A stretch of 32,086 nucleotides of DNA from Candidatus Nanopelagicaceae bacterium (GTDB lineage: Bacteria; Actinomycetota; Actinomycetes; Nanopelagicales; Nanopelagicaceae). Below, one piece after another: positions 7,203 through 15,733 of the stretch (the stretch's first letter is position 1; each line of letters opens with the position of its first letter). The notes under the pieces are model-generated. The model had not been told where the DNA came from. It was given only the letters and a program-made list of their open reading frames with translations, and searched no databases. A program made the position numbers and the translations under genes. The DNA lies in assembly GCA_947460855.1 (NCBI GenBank), contig CANHGU010000007.1:1-32086 (forward strand), read 5' to 3'.

Positions 7203-9539
7203 ATGGCAAAGAAGAAAAATAATTCAAAGCGTCCGCGAATATTGCCGGCTATTACCCGGGCAATATCATCGCTCTGGCGGCTCGTTGCCAAGATTTTAGG
7301 AAGTGCAATTAGATTTGTTTTCAGATCATCAAAGGAGTTAGACCCGGAACATCAGCGAGATGGAATTGCATTTTTTATTTTTATATTAGCAATGCTCGCG
7401 GCCTCAGGTACTTGGTTTCAACTTGATAATTTATTGGGTAGAGGAATTCATTCATTTTTATTTGGTTCTGCTGGGTCATTAGCGTATCTGACTCCACTGA
7501 TATTTATTTATTTTGCATACCGTTTATTTAAAACACCTGAAGATAAGGCTGCAGTTGGTCGAATTACAATCGGTACTATTTTGATATTAATCAGTACAAC
7601 TGCACTTGCTCATATTATTAATGGTTCAGTTGGCACAGGAGCCACCGCAATTAGGCAAGGTGGCGGTTGGATTGGCTATGGGGTTTCAACCTCTTTAGTT
7701 GCTTTAGTTACAGAGATATTAGCTATCCCAATTTTAGTAATTGTTTTAATTTTCGGATTACTAGTTATAACTAAGACTCCATTTTCTAAAGTTATTAGTT
7801 GGTTTGGTAAATTGTTTAGACTTGGTGCTTCTGGAATTGGTAGTGCTCGGGCTAAGCGCGCTCAGCGATTAGTTGATGAGGATTTTGAGGTTAGTGAATC
7901 TCCTCCGTTTGAATCACCACTGGTAAAGGATTTAGTCCAAGAGTTTGAGCCACAGCAATTAGATTATGAAGTTGAACTAGATGACTTTGATGATGTTACG
8001 CAACCAATTCCAACAATTCAACGAACATCGAAGATTGAAAATAGTCGACCCCAACAGCTGCTCTTATCATCTGATGTTAAATATGAATTGCCACCAGCGG
8101 ATTTGTTGCGAACTGGGCCCGCTGCAAAAGGCAAGTCAAAGGTTAATGAAACTGTAGTTGCCGCTCTCAAGCAGGTATTTGATCAATTTGATGTTGATGC
8201 CCAGGTCACCGGATATATGCGAGGCCCAACAGTGACTAGGTATGAGGTTGAGCTTGGCAATGGTGTAAAGGTTGAAGCGATCTCAGCTTTATCTAAAAAT
8301 ATTGCTTATGCAGTTGCAAGTGGTGAGATAAGAATACTTTCGCCTATTCCTGGTAAGTCTGCTGTTGGTATTGAGATACCAAATTCTGATCGAGAAATTG
8401 TTGCATTAGGTGATGTTCTTCGTTCACCAGTTTCTGGAAATGACCCGCACCCAATGTTGATTGCACTTGGTAAAGACGTTGAAGGATCTTTCTTATGTGC
8501 GAATTTAGCAAAGATGCCACACTTATTAGTAGCAGGTGCAACAGGTGCTGGTAAGTCTTCCATGATTAATTCATTAGTTGTCTCAATATTAATGCGTGCA
8601 ACTCCTGATGAGGTTCGCTTAGTAATGATTGATCCTAAGCGAGTTGAGCTGACAAACTATGAGGGAGTTCCCCATTTAATTGCGCCAATTATTACTAATC
8701 CAAAAAAGGCTGCTGATGTTTTGGCATGGGTAGTACGTGAGATGGAAATGAGATATGACGATCTATCCGTCTATGGCTTTAGACACATTGATGATTTCAA
8801 CAAAGCGGTTAAGGCTGGCAAAGTAACACCACCTGATGGCAGTAATCGAACCCTTGAACCATATCCGTATTTATTAGTAATTGTGGATGAGTTAGCAGAT
8901 TTAATGATGGTAGCAGCGCGCGAGGTAGAGGAATCAATAGTTAGAATTACGCAGCTAGCAAGAGCTGCAGGTATTCACTTAGTACTTGCTACCCAGAGAC
9001 CAAGCGTTGACATTGTTACTGGTTTAATAAAAGCAAATGTTCCATCTAGATTATCTTTTGCAACGAGTAGTCTTGCAGATTCTAGAGTTATTCTAGATAC
9101 ACCTGGAGCTGAAAAATTAGTTGGTCAAGGTGATGGCTTATTTTTACCGATGGGAGCAAGTAAAGCGGTACGAATTCAGGGTGCTTATGTTTCTGAACGA
9201 GAGATTGAAGCGGTTGTAAATCACGTCAAAGGACAGTTACAACCTGTTTATAGAATTGATTTAAATGCACCAATTAAATCTAATGTTGTAACTGATGATA
9301 TTGGTGATGATCTTGACTTGTTACTACAGGCAGTTCAATTAGTCGTTTCTACACAATTTGGTTCTACCTCAATGTTGCAACGTAAATTAAGAATAGGATT
9401 TGCAAAAGCTGGTCGATTAATGGATTTAATGGAGAGTCGAGGAATTGTCGGACCTACTGAAGGTTCTAAAGCTCGGGCGGTTTTGATTAACGCAGAGCAG
9501 ATGCCAGATGTCCTGGAGTCTTTAAGGGGTAATCAGTAA
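7203..9539 (+). CDS. ftsK: DNA translocase FtsK/SpoIIIE
   Basis: FtsK pumps chromosomal DNA through the closing septum and couples dimer resolution to division. The 778-residue protein has four membrane segments (about residues 55-75, 85-110, 118-140, 155-190) and an acidic linker with E-E-F/D-D repeats (about 225-270). The motor domain has Walker A G-A-T-G-A-G-K-S at 445-452 and Walker B ending in D562-E563. A C-terminal winged-helix gamma domain (about 715-778) would read orienting DNA sites. The short linker, compared with Proteobacteria, is usual for actinobacteria. TAGGCT ends 9 nt before the ATG and no clear ribosome site is present. Confidence 0.97.
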   Translation: MAKKKNNSKRPRILPAITRAISSLWRLVAKILGSAIRFVFRSSKELDPEHQRDGIAFFIFILAMLAASGTWFQLDNLLGRGIHSFLFGSAGSLAYLTPLIFIYFAYRLFKTPEDKAAVGRITIGTILILISTTALAHIINGSVGTGATAIRQGGGWIGYGVSTSLVALVTEILAIPILVIVLIFGLLVITKTPFSKVISWFGKLFRLGASGIGSARAKRAQRLVDEDFEVSESPPFESPLVKDLVQEFEPQQLDYEVELDDFDDVTQPIPTIQRTSKIENSRPQQLLLSSDVKYELPPADLLRTGPAAKGKSKVNETVVAALKQVFDQFDVDAQVTGYMRGPTVTRYEVELGNGVKVEAISALSKNIAYAVASGEIRILSPIPGKSAVGIEIPNSDREIVALGDVLRSPVSGNDPHPMLIALGKDVEGSFLCANLAKMPHLLVAGATGAGKSSMINSLVVSILMRATPDEVRLVMIDPKRVELTNYEGVPHLIAPIITNPKKAADVLAWVVREMEMRYDDLSVYGFRHIDDFNKAVKAGKVTPPDGSNRTLEPYPYLLVIVDELADLMMVAAREVEESIVRITQLARAAGIHLVLATQRPSVDIVTGLIKANVPSRLSFATSSLADSRVILDTPGAEKLVGQGDGLFLPMGASKAVRIQGAYVSEREIEAVVNHVKGQLQPVYRIDLNAPIKSNVVTDDIGDDLDLLLQAVQLVVSTQFGSTSMLQRKLRIGFAKAGRLMDLMESRGIVGPTEGSKARAVLINAEQMPDVLESLRGNQ

Positions 9540-9682
9540 CTTAATTTGGGGTGAACAAAAGGGTGAACTCTTAAACTCCCGATTTTAAGCGTAATGACCT
9601 CTAATAATCTTTCAAAAAAACTTGAGGAAATAGCCAAAAGGGTTCTACCCTTAGTCTCCCCAAAGCAAGACAGGTAAAACCA
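9540..9682 (+). promoter_or_regulatory. Promoter region of the RodZ-like gene
   Basis: This is a 143-bp gap. A -35/-10 pair, TTGAGG (9622-9627) and TACCCT (9646-9651), is separated by 18 bp, giving a leader of about 25 nt. The -10 lies inside a perfect hairpin (AAGGGT at 9638-9643, ACCCTT at 9647-9652). Further upstream the octamer GGGTGAAC is repeated at 9549-9556 and 9561-9568, 12 bp apart, close to one helical turn. The same promoter pattern recurs before rpsT. Confidence 0.45.
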
Positions 9683-10423
9683 ATGGCTGAAAAATCTTCG
9701 CTACAACAAGCCCGAGAGGCTGCCGGTTTAACTGTTGAACAAATATCTTCTTTAACAAATGTTCGTGTTGGCGTCATTAAAGATTTAGAAAATAACTCAG
9801 TAGAGGTATGTGGTGGAGTTGCTTACGCCCGTGGCCATATTAGATCTATAGTAAAAGCCATTAACACTAAAACATCAAAAGCCCTCCAGGTTGATGCTGA
9901 TGTTCTAGTTGCAGAGCTTGAGGCATCGCAAAATACTGAAAGCAAAAAAATTATTGATCAGTTAGCTGCAAATAATGTTGCTGATAAGCCAAAAGAAAAA
10001 AAGCGTATGCGTTTTGGAACCTTGGCATCAATATCAGCTGCAGCATTGAGTATCGGCTTTGTTGCTCAAATCGCAATTAATAATGTTTCAGCTGTCAGCG
10101 AGAGCATCACTTCGGTCTCTGTTAAAAAGCCAAGTGCGCAAGAGAGCAGTACAACTATTACTGTTCCAGCGGGAGTAAATTTAGTTTTAACTGGTATTAA
10201 TGGACATAGCTGGGTTGGCTTAACAAATGAAAATGGTGAAAGTGTATTTAATGGTCAGATATCTGCTGGTCAGATTGCAACCTTTAGTGATCCAAATTTG
10301 CTCCGAGCAGTAATTGGAAATGCTGGAGCGGTTAAGTTAAATGTAAATGGCTCCGAATTAGGAGTTGCCGGGGCTGAGGGCGAGGTAGTTCGGTTGGAAT
10401 TCGGTATAAACGGGCAGTTATAG
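9683..10423 (+). CDS. RodZ-like HTH transmembrane protein (DUF4115 C-terminal domain)
   Basis: This 246-residue protein has an N-terminal Xre/HTH_25 domain (about residues 5-75, with Q-Q-A-R-E-A-A-G-L-T and A-Y-A-R-G-H-I-R). A basic linker is followed by one membrane helix (about 112-132) and an extracytoplasmic DUF4115-type domain (about 160-246) with H-S-W-V-G-L-T and a conserved terminal beta pattern. This architecture is that of RodZ, which links MreB to the cell-wall machinery; actinobacterial homologues often sit next to ftsK, as here. A role in cell shape or division is inference. The C-terminal domain follows the family pattern, so the gene looks intact. Confidence 0.85.
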   Translation: MAEKSSLQQAREAAGLTVEQISSLTNVRVGVIKDLENNSVEVCGGVAYARGHIRSIVKAINTKTSKALQVDADVLVAELEASQNTESKKIIDQLAANNVADKPKEKKRMRFGTLASISAAALSIGFVAQIAINNVSAVSESITSVSVKKPSAQESSTTITVPAGVNLVLTGINGHSWVGLTNENGESVFNGQISAGQIATFSDPNLLRAVIGNAGAVKLNVNGSELGVAGAEGEVVRLEFGINGQL

Positions 10424-10471
10424 TAGTAAAGTAGAAATTAAGTAATTTTGGCGCGCTATCCTTAGCGCATA

Positions 10472-11881
10472 GTGTCTACCAAAACCATAAATAGTAAATT
10501 ACCACGCACGGTAGCGTTGGTTACATTGGGCTGCGCCCGTAATGAAACAGACTCTGAAGAATTAGCAGGAAGATTAGCTGCAGATGGCTGGCAGTTAGTT
10601 TCAGATCCAGCACTTGCTGAGATTGCTGTTATTAATACCTGCGGCTTTATCGAGAGTGCAAAAAAAGATTCAGTAGATGCCTTAATTCAAGCCCACTCAC
10701 TTAAGGGCAATGGTGTTACAAAAGCGGTAGTTGCAGTCGGTTGCATGGCTGAGCGTTACGGCAATGAGCTAGCAACTGCAATGCCTGAGGCTGATGCCAT
10801 ATTAAGTTTTGATGATTACAAAGATATTTCTGCCAGACTTACCACAATTATTGATGGTGGAAAGATTACAACTCATATACCTAGGGATCGGCGCACGCTA
10901 CTTCCAATTGCCCCAGCAGAACGGGCCGATAAGAAAGCTGCCGATATTTCAACGCCCTCACCAATTGGACGTGTGCTTCGCAAGCGTTTAGATAATGCAC
11001 CAATTGCCCCGCTTAAGATTGCCAGCGGCTGTGACCGGCGATGTTCTTTTTGCGCTATCCCATACTTTCGAGGCTCGTTTATCTCGCGCAGACCAACAGA
11101 GATTATTGATGAGGCAAAGTGGTTGGCCGATACTGGGGTAAGTGAGCTCTACCTAGTCAGTGAAAACACCACCTCATATGGCAAGGATTTAGGTGACTTG
11201 AAGTTAATGGAGAAGATACTTCCAGATCTGGCAAAGATCGATGGCATAGAGCGGATAAGGCTTTCCTACCTGCAACCGGCAGAGGTTAGACCATCACTAT
11301 TGCAGGCGATGGTCTCTGTTGAAAAGGTTGTTCCATACTTTGATCTCTCCTTCCAACATGCAAATGGTGAATTGCTTAGAAGCATGCGCAGATTTGGTGA
11401 TGGCGAAAAATTCCTCCACTTGATTACTCAAATTAGAGCATTAAATCCCGCTGCTGGAATTAGATCTAACTTTATCGTTGGATTTCCTGGCGAAACTGAT
11501 GCACATTTTATGGATTTAATTGAATTTTTATCTCAAGCACAGCTAGATGCAATTGGCGTATTCGGCTACTCTGATGAGGATAAAACTGAGGGGCAAACTT
11601 TAAGCAATAAAGTTGCACCAGAGTTAATAACAGAGCGAGTAAATGAACTATCAACCTTAGTTGATGAGTTAATCACCCAACGGGCAGAGGCGCGGATTGG
11701 TGAAAAGGTGAGAGTGTTAATTGAGGATGAGGCCGAGCAGGAAGGTAGGGCAGATCATCAAGGTCCTGATGTAGATGGCTCTACATTTGTTAAATCAAGA
11801 AGTAAGTATCGAGTGGGCGAGTATGTTGATGCTGTAGTTAGCGAGGCGGTGGGCGTAGACCTAATTGCGCAGGTAATATGA
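10472..11881 (+). CDS. rimO: Ribosomal protein S12 methylthiotransferase
   Basis: RimO is a radical-SAM enzyme that adds a methylthio group to an aspartate of ribosomal protein S12. The 469-residue protein shows the UPF0004 domain with three cluster cysteines (C21 in L-G-C-A-R-N, C57 in I-N-T-C-G-F-I, C91 in V-G-C-M-A-E-R). The radical-SAM motif has C187, C191 and C194, and a C-terminal TRAM domain follows. N-T-C-G-F-I-E-S-A and L-G-C-x-R-N-x-x-D distinguish RimO from MiaB, which occurs separately at 15734. The start is GTG; TATCCT, 9 nt upstream within a GCGC-flanked palindrome, suggests leaderless transcription. It overlaps pgsA by 4 bp. Confidence 0.96.
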   Translation: MSTKTINSKLPRTVALVTLGCARNETDSEELAGRLAADGWQLVSDPALAEIAVINTCGFIESAKKDSVDALIQAHSLKGNGVTKAVVAVGCMAERYGNELATAMPEADAILSFDDYKDISARLTTIIDGGKITTHIPRDRRTLLPIAPAERADKKAADISTPSPIGRVLRKRLDNAPIAPLKIASGCDRRCSFCAIPYFRGSFISRRPTEIIDEAKWLADTGVSELYLVSENTTSYGKDLGDLKLMEKILPDLAKIDGIERIRLSYLQPAEVRPSLLQAMVSVEKVVPYFDLSFQHANGELLRSMRRFGDGEKFLHLITQIRALNPAAGIRSNFIVGFPGETDAHFMDLIEFLSQAQLDAIGVFGYSDEDKTEGQTLSNKVAPELITERVNELSTLVDELITQRAEARIGEKVRVLIEDEAEQEGRADHQGPDVDGSTFVKSRSKYRVGEYVDAVVSEAVGVDLIAQVI

Positions 11882-12420
11882 AAAAAGTAGAACGGCCAAA
11901 CCTACCTAACTCACTTACAATTTTTCGAATCTTAGCTCTACCATTTTGTGCCTACGCTTTGTTTAAAAATGGTGGTGATGATGATAAGTGGCGAATTATT
12001 GCCTTTATACTTTTCTTTATTGTTGGCCTAAGTGACATATTAGATGGAAGATTAGCTAGATCTAGAAATCAGATTACTGAGTTTGGTAAGTTGCTTGATC
12101 CAATAGCTGACAAGGCGATGCTTGCTACTGCCACAGTAGGAGCGTCAACTCTGGGCATGCTCTCTTGGTGGGTGACAGGGATATTTTTGATTCGCGAGGT
12201 TGCGGTTACTATTTTAAGATTTGCCGTAATTAAAAAGGGCGTAATACCTGCAAGCAAAGGCGGAAAACTTAAGACCTTTTTCCAGAGTTTTGGAGTGGGC
12301 TTTTATATCCTGCCATTGCCATCATTTTTAAATACACCTCGTGATTTATTTATGGCGGTTGCAATATACCTAACTATTTCTACAGGTATAGATTACTTTA
12401 GAAAGGTGCTTACTAAGTGA
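11878..12420 (+). CDS. pgsA: CDP-diacylglycerol-glycerol-3-phosphate 3-phosphatidyltransferase-like
   Basis: This is a 180-residue CDP-alcohol phosphatidyltransferase with several membrane helices. The catalytic signature D-x2-D-G-x2-A-R-x8-G-x3-D-x3-D is complete (D53, D56-G57, A60-R61, G70, D74, D78). The family makes phosphatidylglycerophosphate, the precursor of phosphatidylglycerol and cardiolipin. The position between rimO and cinA matches the actinobacterial pgsA3 locus, whose precise substrate is less certain than E. coli PgsA. It overlaps both neighbours by 4 bp, so the rimO-pgsA-cinA run is probably one transcription unit. Confidence 0.92.
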   Translation: MKKVERPNLPNSLTIFRILALPFCAYALFKNGGDDDKWRIIAFILFFIVGLSDILDGRLARSRNQITEFGKLLDPIADKAMLATATVGASTLGMLSWWVTGIFLIREVAVTILRFAVIKKGVIPASKGGKLKTFFQSFGVGFYILPLPSFLNTPRDLFMAVAIYLTISTGIDYFRKVLTK

Positions 12421-12893
12421 GTGATTTAGAGGTTGCTAAATCGGTTGTTAAAAAATTAAGTAAGATAAGAAAAAGTTTAAGTGTCGCAGAATCTATTACC
12501 GGTGGTGGATTGGCTTCGGCGCTAACTGATATCCCAGGGGCATCTAAGGTTTTTATTGGTGGCGTAATTGCATATAGTGATCAGGTAAAAATTAATGAAC
12601 TTTCAATTTCTAAAGCCGATCTTTTAAAGTATGGCGCGGTATCAGAGGAGATTGCTCTTGCAATGGCGCAAGGTTGCCTTAAAAAATTTAAAACAGATTA
12701 CGCACTTGCCACCACAGGGGTAGCAGGGCCTGGTTCAGATAATGGGGTAAAGGCAGGAACGGCTTGGATTGGGGTCGTAGGTAAAGGTGAGAGTTTTGCA
12801 ATTGCCCTCTCCCTCTCTGGCACGCGGGAAATCATCCGCCACGCCACAATTACCAGCGCATTAGCAGCTTTAGAGCGTACTCTTAAGCCGTGA
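12417..12893 (+). CDS. cinA: Nicotinamide-nucleotide amidase (CinA C-terminal domain, PncC)
   Basis: This 158-residue protein is only the CinA C-terminal domain, which hydrolyses NMN to nicotinate mononucleotide in NAD recycling. The motifs A-E-S-x-T-G-G (24-30) and T-T-G-V-A-G-P (99-105) are present. The N-terminal MoCF-like domain of full-length CinA is absent, as is usual for actinobacterial and PncC-type proteins, so this is not a truncation. The GTG start overlaps the pgsA stop and the stop overlaps the next GTG (GTGA both times). Confidence 0.94.
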   Translation: MSDLEVAKSVVKKLSKIRKSLSVAESITGGGLASALTDIPGASKVFIGGVIAYSDQVKINELSISKADLLKYGAVSEEIALAMAQGCLKKFKTDYALATTGVAGPGSDNGVKAGTAWIGVVGKGESFAIALSLSGTREIIRHATITSALAALERTLKP

Positions 12894-13174
12894 TCCTTCT
12901 ACGTACACATATTGGTAGCTCACTTCGTGCTGCCCGTATTGAGCAAGGTCGCACGTTAAGAGATGTTGCTAAAAGTGCCAGAGTCTCACTCGGTTATCTA
13001 TCTGAGGTAGAGCGGGGACATAAAGAAGCATCTAGTGAATTATTAAATGCAATTTGTTCAGCCCTTGATCTATCTCTTTCCACAATCTTGGTTGATGTTG
13101 CCACTGTGGTTAAAACCCACGAATCCCCAGTACTAACAATCTCGACTTTGCAAGTGGTAGAGACCGCAGCTTAA
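12890..13174 (+). CDS. clgR: Xre-family transcriptional regulator, ClgR-like
   Basis: This is a 94-residue protein with one helix-turn-helix domain (about residues 7-62), containing L-R-A-A-R-I-E-Q-G and [12 protein letters not shown]. The latter is characteristic of ClgR/PopR, activators of Clp protease and stress genes in actinobacteria. The position right after cinA and upstream of DUF3046/recA matches clgR in mycobacteria and relatives. The C-terminal tail is short and ends in A-A, which can act as a ClpP-degradation signal in ClgR proteins; that is suggestive only. The GTG start overlaps the cinA stop by 4 bp. Confidence 0.85.
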   Translation: MILLRTHIGSSLRAARIEQGRTLRDVAKSARVSLGYLSEVERGHKEASSELLNAICSALDLSLSTILVDVATVVKTHESPVLTISTLQVVETAA

Positions 13175-13175
13175 C

Positions 13176-13715
13176 TTGTCAGCCGAGCCGGCGTTTATTC
13201 CTTACGCCCGCCAACATTCAACAAGTAATAAATCGCGAGCTGCTATCTTTGCGGGTGCAAAATTAGTTATAGCCGAGGTGGGTAACTACCAATCAAATAT
13301 TGCAGATATTGCCTTACGCTCTCAAGTTTCAAAAGCTACGATCTACAATCAATTTGCCGATAAGGCAGAGATGATGGAGTGCCTGGTTGAGTCTGAGGTA
13401 ATTAGGTTGACAGATATGGCGCTCGCAGCATCCTCAAGACAAGAGGCTTTATACGCACTCTCAACTGCGATCTCTCAAGATGAGGCTCTGCGCAAATTAA
13501 CCCAATCAGATCCAAGTGATATTGCAAAGCTGGTAACAATCTCAAACCATCCAACTTGGGTGCTTGCCCACCAAGGGATTGCAAAAATTTTTGGAGCTGA
13601 CTCAGCTGTTTGCGGGGTGATCCTTAGATGGTTGATTGGACAGATTGGCTCTCCAATTACACATGAGGAGTCATTAGCGCAGTCAAAACGATTGGCTAAT
13701 TCACTTTTTAATTAG
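13176..13715 (+). CDS. TetR-like transcriptional regulator
   Basis: This 179-residue protein has an N-terminal TetR-type DNA-binding domain (about residues 18-65) with I-A-L-R-S-Q-V-S-K-A-T-I-Y-N-Q-F, matching the A-G-V-S-x-x-T-x-Y-x-x-F pattern of the recognition helix. The C-terminal part is helical and not recognised, so the effector is unknown. The start is TTG, one base after the clgR stop; no better in-frame start precedes the HTH. DUF3046 starts one base after its stop. A TetR gene here is not part of the order I know from mycobacteria and streptomycetes. Confidence 0.8.
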   Translation: MSAEPAFIPYARQHSTSNKSRAAIFAGAKLVIAEVGNYQSNIADIALRSQVSKATIYNQFADKAEMMECLVESEVIRLTDMALAASSRQEALYALSTAISQDEALRKLTQSDPSDIAKLVTISNHPTWVLAHQGIAKIFGADSAVCGVILRWLIGQIGSPITHEESLAQSKRLANSLFN

Positions 13716-13716
13716 A

Positions 13717-13908
13717 ATGAGAATCTCAGAGCTTCGCACCAGGCTAAACAATTACTTCCCTGATGCCGATACCTACGCCCGGGATATCATCCATAGCGAG
13801 CTAGGCGGAATTAGCGTTAATGCGGCAATTGATATCGGTATGGAGCCGGATGAGATTTGGAAGGCGGTAGTGCGTCATAACCCTGCGATGCCTGATAAAT
13901 ACAGATAA
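13717..13908 (+). CDS. DUF3046 family protein
   Basis: This 63-residue protein belongs to the actinobacterial DUF3046 family, found almost always just upstream of recA. It has M-R-I-S-E-L at the start, A-R-D-x-I-x-x-E-L-G-G in the middle and P-D-E-I-W-K-A-V near the end, ending in D-K-Y-R. No function is established. It begins one base after the TetR stop and probably shares its transcript. recA, 201 bp downstream, has its own SOS promoter. Confidence 0.9.
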   Translation: MRISELRTRLNNYFPDADTYARDIIHSELGGISVNAAIDIGMEPDEIWKAVVRHNPAMPDKYR

Positions 13909-13936
13909 CGGCGTGTCCTAGCCCGATTTTACCCTT

Positions 13937-13952
13937 TCGAACAGTTGTTCGA
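13937..13952 (+). promoter_or_regulatory. LexA binding site (SOS box) of recA
   Basis: The 16-bp sequence TCGAACAGTTGTTCGA is a perfect palindrome outside its central four bases and matches the actinobacterial LexA consensus TCGAAC-N4-GTTCGA. It abuts the -10-like TACAAT, so bound LexA would block RNA polymerase. It shows that this organism should encode a LexA of the Gram-positive type, although no lexA gene is in the window. Confidence 0.93.
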
Positions 13953-13958
13953 TACAAT
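13953..13958 (+). promoter_or_regulatory. recA promoter -10 element
   Basis: TACAAT directly follows the SOS box and fits TAnnnT. No good -35 is seen at 17-18 bp, which is common for LexA-controlled actinobacterial promoters. Transcription would begin near 13965, giving a leader of about 145 nt. Confidence 0.6.
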
Positions 13959-13959
13959 T

Positions 13960-14109
13960 ATCCTGCCCAACCAGAGCGGTTCCACAGTTCCGCTGGCCTC
14001 TCAGCCAGCCGTCAGTGATGTTCCGTACCTTCTGGACCGAAGATATGACCTCGTTGTAGGAGATGAAATCCCTAGAGCTGGTCAAGGAGAAGAAAGGAAA
14101 TAAATCTTT
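13960..14109 (+). promoter_or_regulatory. GC-rich structured 5' leader of recA
   Basis: This untranslated stretch is visibly richer in G and C (to about 14060) than surrounding DNA. It has two overlapping, mutually exclusive hairpins. The first pairs 13971-13979 with 13990-13996 (CCA/TGG and GCGG/CCGC, two-base bulge). The second pairs GCTGGC (13992-13997) with GCCAGC (14004-14009) across a CTCTCA loop. A ribosome site follows: AAGGAG (14084-14089) and AAAGGA (14093-14098), the latter about 11 nt before the ATG. A short frame at 14018-14059 could encode a 13-residue leader peptide. I do not recognise a known riboswitch or tRNA-like element. Confidence 0.45.
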
Positions 14110-15204
14110 ATGGCCTCTGCAAATAGAGAACCACAAGATGATAAAAAAGAAGATAAACGATCTAGCGATCGTAGTAAATCCCTAGATACCGCCCTTGCCC
14201 AAATCGAGCGTCAGTTCGGTAAAGGATCGGTAATGAAGATGGGAGATCGCAAAGCTGTTGCCATGGAGGTAATCCCAACTGGCTCAGTTGCATTAGATAT
14301 CGCTCTCGGCGTTGGCGGCTTGCCACGTGGTCGAGTAGTTGAGATCTATGGCCCAGAGTCCTCCGGTAAAACAACGGTGGCATTACATGCAATTGCTAAT
14401 GCTCAAAAAGCTGGTGGCATCGCTGCCTTTATTGATGCTGAGCATGCATTGGATCCAGAGTATGCAAAGAAACTTGGCGTTGATATTGATGCGCTATTAG
14501 TTTCTCAACCAGATACTGGCGAACAGGCACTTGAAATTATGGATATGTTAGTTCGATCAGGTGCAATTGATATTGTAGTTGTTGACTCAGTTGCCGCATT
14601 AGTACCACGTGCTGAAATCGAAGGCGAGATGGGTGACTCACATATGGGTCTTCAGGCACGCCTTATGTCACAAGCACTTCGTAAAATGACTGGCGCACTA
14701 CATCAATCAAACACCACTGCAATATTTATTAATCAGTTACGGGATAAGATCGGTGTTTTCTTTGGTTCACCAGAGACTACTACTGGCGGAAAAGCACTTA
14801 AGTTCTACGCCTCTATTCGTTTAGATGTTCGTCGAATTGAAACTTTAAAAGATGGTCAAGATGCGGTTGGTAATAGAACTCGCGTAAAGATCGTTAAAAA
14901 TAAGGTTGCGCCACCATTTAAACAAGCTGAGTTTGACATCATTTATGGTGTTGGAATTAGCCGTGAGGGATCATTAATTGATATGGGTGTTGAGATTGGA
15001 ATTGTTAAGAAATCTGGCGCCTGGTTTACCTATGAGGGTGATCAACTAGGACAGGGTAAAGAGAATGCCCGTGCATTCTTAATTGATAATCCAGATCTGG
15101 CCAATGATATTGAAACCAAGATCAGAGCTTCATATGTGCCAACTGAGGTAGATCCTGCCTTAGTAGCAGCAGTTGATGAAGCAACCGCTGATGTTGAGTT
15201 CTAA
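14110..15204 (+). CDS. recA: RecA recombinase
   Basis: RecA forms filaments on single-stranded DNA, drives strand exchange and triggers LexA self-cleavage. The 364-residue protein has Walker A G-P-E-S-S-G-K-T at 81-88, the [10 protein letters not shown] segment, V-V-V-D-S-V-A-A-L in Walker B, and the [21 protein letters not shown]2 region. It is intein-free, unlike some mycobacterial RecA proteins. The N terminus carries a charged extension of about 20 residues rich in D and K. Expression should be LexA-controlled through the box at 13937. recX follows after 23 bp. Confidence 0.98.
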   Translation: MASANREPQDDKKEDKRSSDRSKSLDTALAQIERQFGKGSVMKMGDRKAVAMEVIPTGSVALDIALGVGGLPRGRVVEIYGPESSGKTTVALHAIANAQKAGGIAAFIDAEHALDPEYAKKLGVDIDALLVSQPDTGEQALEIMDMLVRSGAIDIVVVDSVAALVPRAEIEGEMGDSHMGLQARLMSQALRKMTGALHQSNTTAIFINQLRDKIGVFFGSPETTTGGKALKFYASIRLDVRRIETLKDGQDAVGNRTRVKIVKNKVAPPFKQAEFDIIYGVGISREGSLIDMGVEIGIVKKSGAWFTYEGDQLGQGKENARAFLIDNPDLANDIETKIRASYVPTEVDPALVAAVDEATADVEF

Positions 15205-15227
15205 TCACTAACTCACACAAAAGCATC

Positions 15228-15716
15228 TTGAAGAAATCTCAAGAGGTAGTAGCTGATCCCTACTCAGAGGCGATGTCGATTGCGTTATACGCACTTGCTC
15301 CACGCGCTAAGAGTAGGGATGAGTTGCATAAACAATTACTAAAGCGTGGGGCTGACTCAGAAATAGCCAATGCAGTTTTAGATTCACTTGAATTACAAGG
15401 TTTATTAAATGATCTTGAGTTTGCTAAGTTATGGTCAGAGTCTAGGCAACGGGCGAAGAAGTTAAGTAAGCGAGTAATTGCCGGTGAGCTTCGCACAAAG
15501 GGAGTTTCGCAAGACATAATCAATGAGGTAATTGAAGAGATTGATGATGAGAGCGAGTACAACCAAGCTTTTCTTCTTGCGCAACGTAAGTACAATTCAA
15601 TATCTCATCTAGATCCAGAGGTTGTTTATCGAAGGATTTCTGGTTTATTAGCCCGCAAAGGTTATGGCCATGGTATTTGCGCAAGAATTATGCGGGAGTT
15701 AACTGGATCTAAGTAG
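15228..15716 (+). CDS. recX: Regulatory protein RecX
   Basis: RecX binds RecA filaments and limits their growth or activity. The 162-residue protein shows the family's three-helix repeats, with R-S/A[12 protein letters not shown] and [16 protein letters not shown] characteristic of the first repeat. The longest start is TTG at 15228. No ribosome site precedes it, and an ATG at 15273 would still give a complete repeat region, so the exact start is uncertain. Its position just after recA makes co-induction in the SOS response likely. Confidence 0.9.
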   Translation: MKKSQEVVADPYSEAMSIALYALAPRAKSRDELHKQLLKRGADSEIANAVLDSLELQGLLNDLEFAKLWSESRQRAKKLSKRVIAGELRTKGVSQDIINEVIEEIDDESEYNQAFLLAQRKYNSISHLDPEVVYRRISGLLARKGYGHGICARIMRELTGSK

Positions 15717-15733
15717 CAAGTAGAATTACCACC

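Noticed and set aside
13960-14060. tRNA or other known structured RNA in the GC-rich recA leader
   Set aside because: Neither strand shows a T-loop GTTCRA motif or a cloverleaf, and I match it to no known riboswitch.
13918-14136. 72-codon minus-strand frame covering the recA leader
   Set aside because: It overlaps the recA start, the SOS box and the promoter, has no recognisable domain or ribosome site, and is best explained by chance.
14110-15204. Intein in recA
   Set aside because: The protein is a continuous 364 residues with all motifs at normal spacing.
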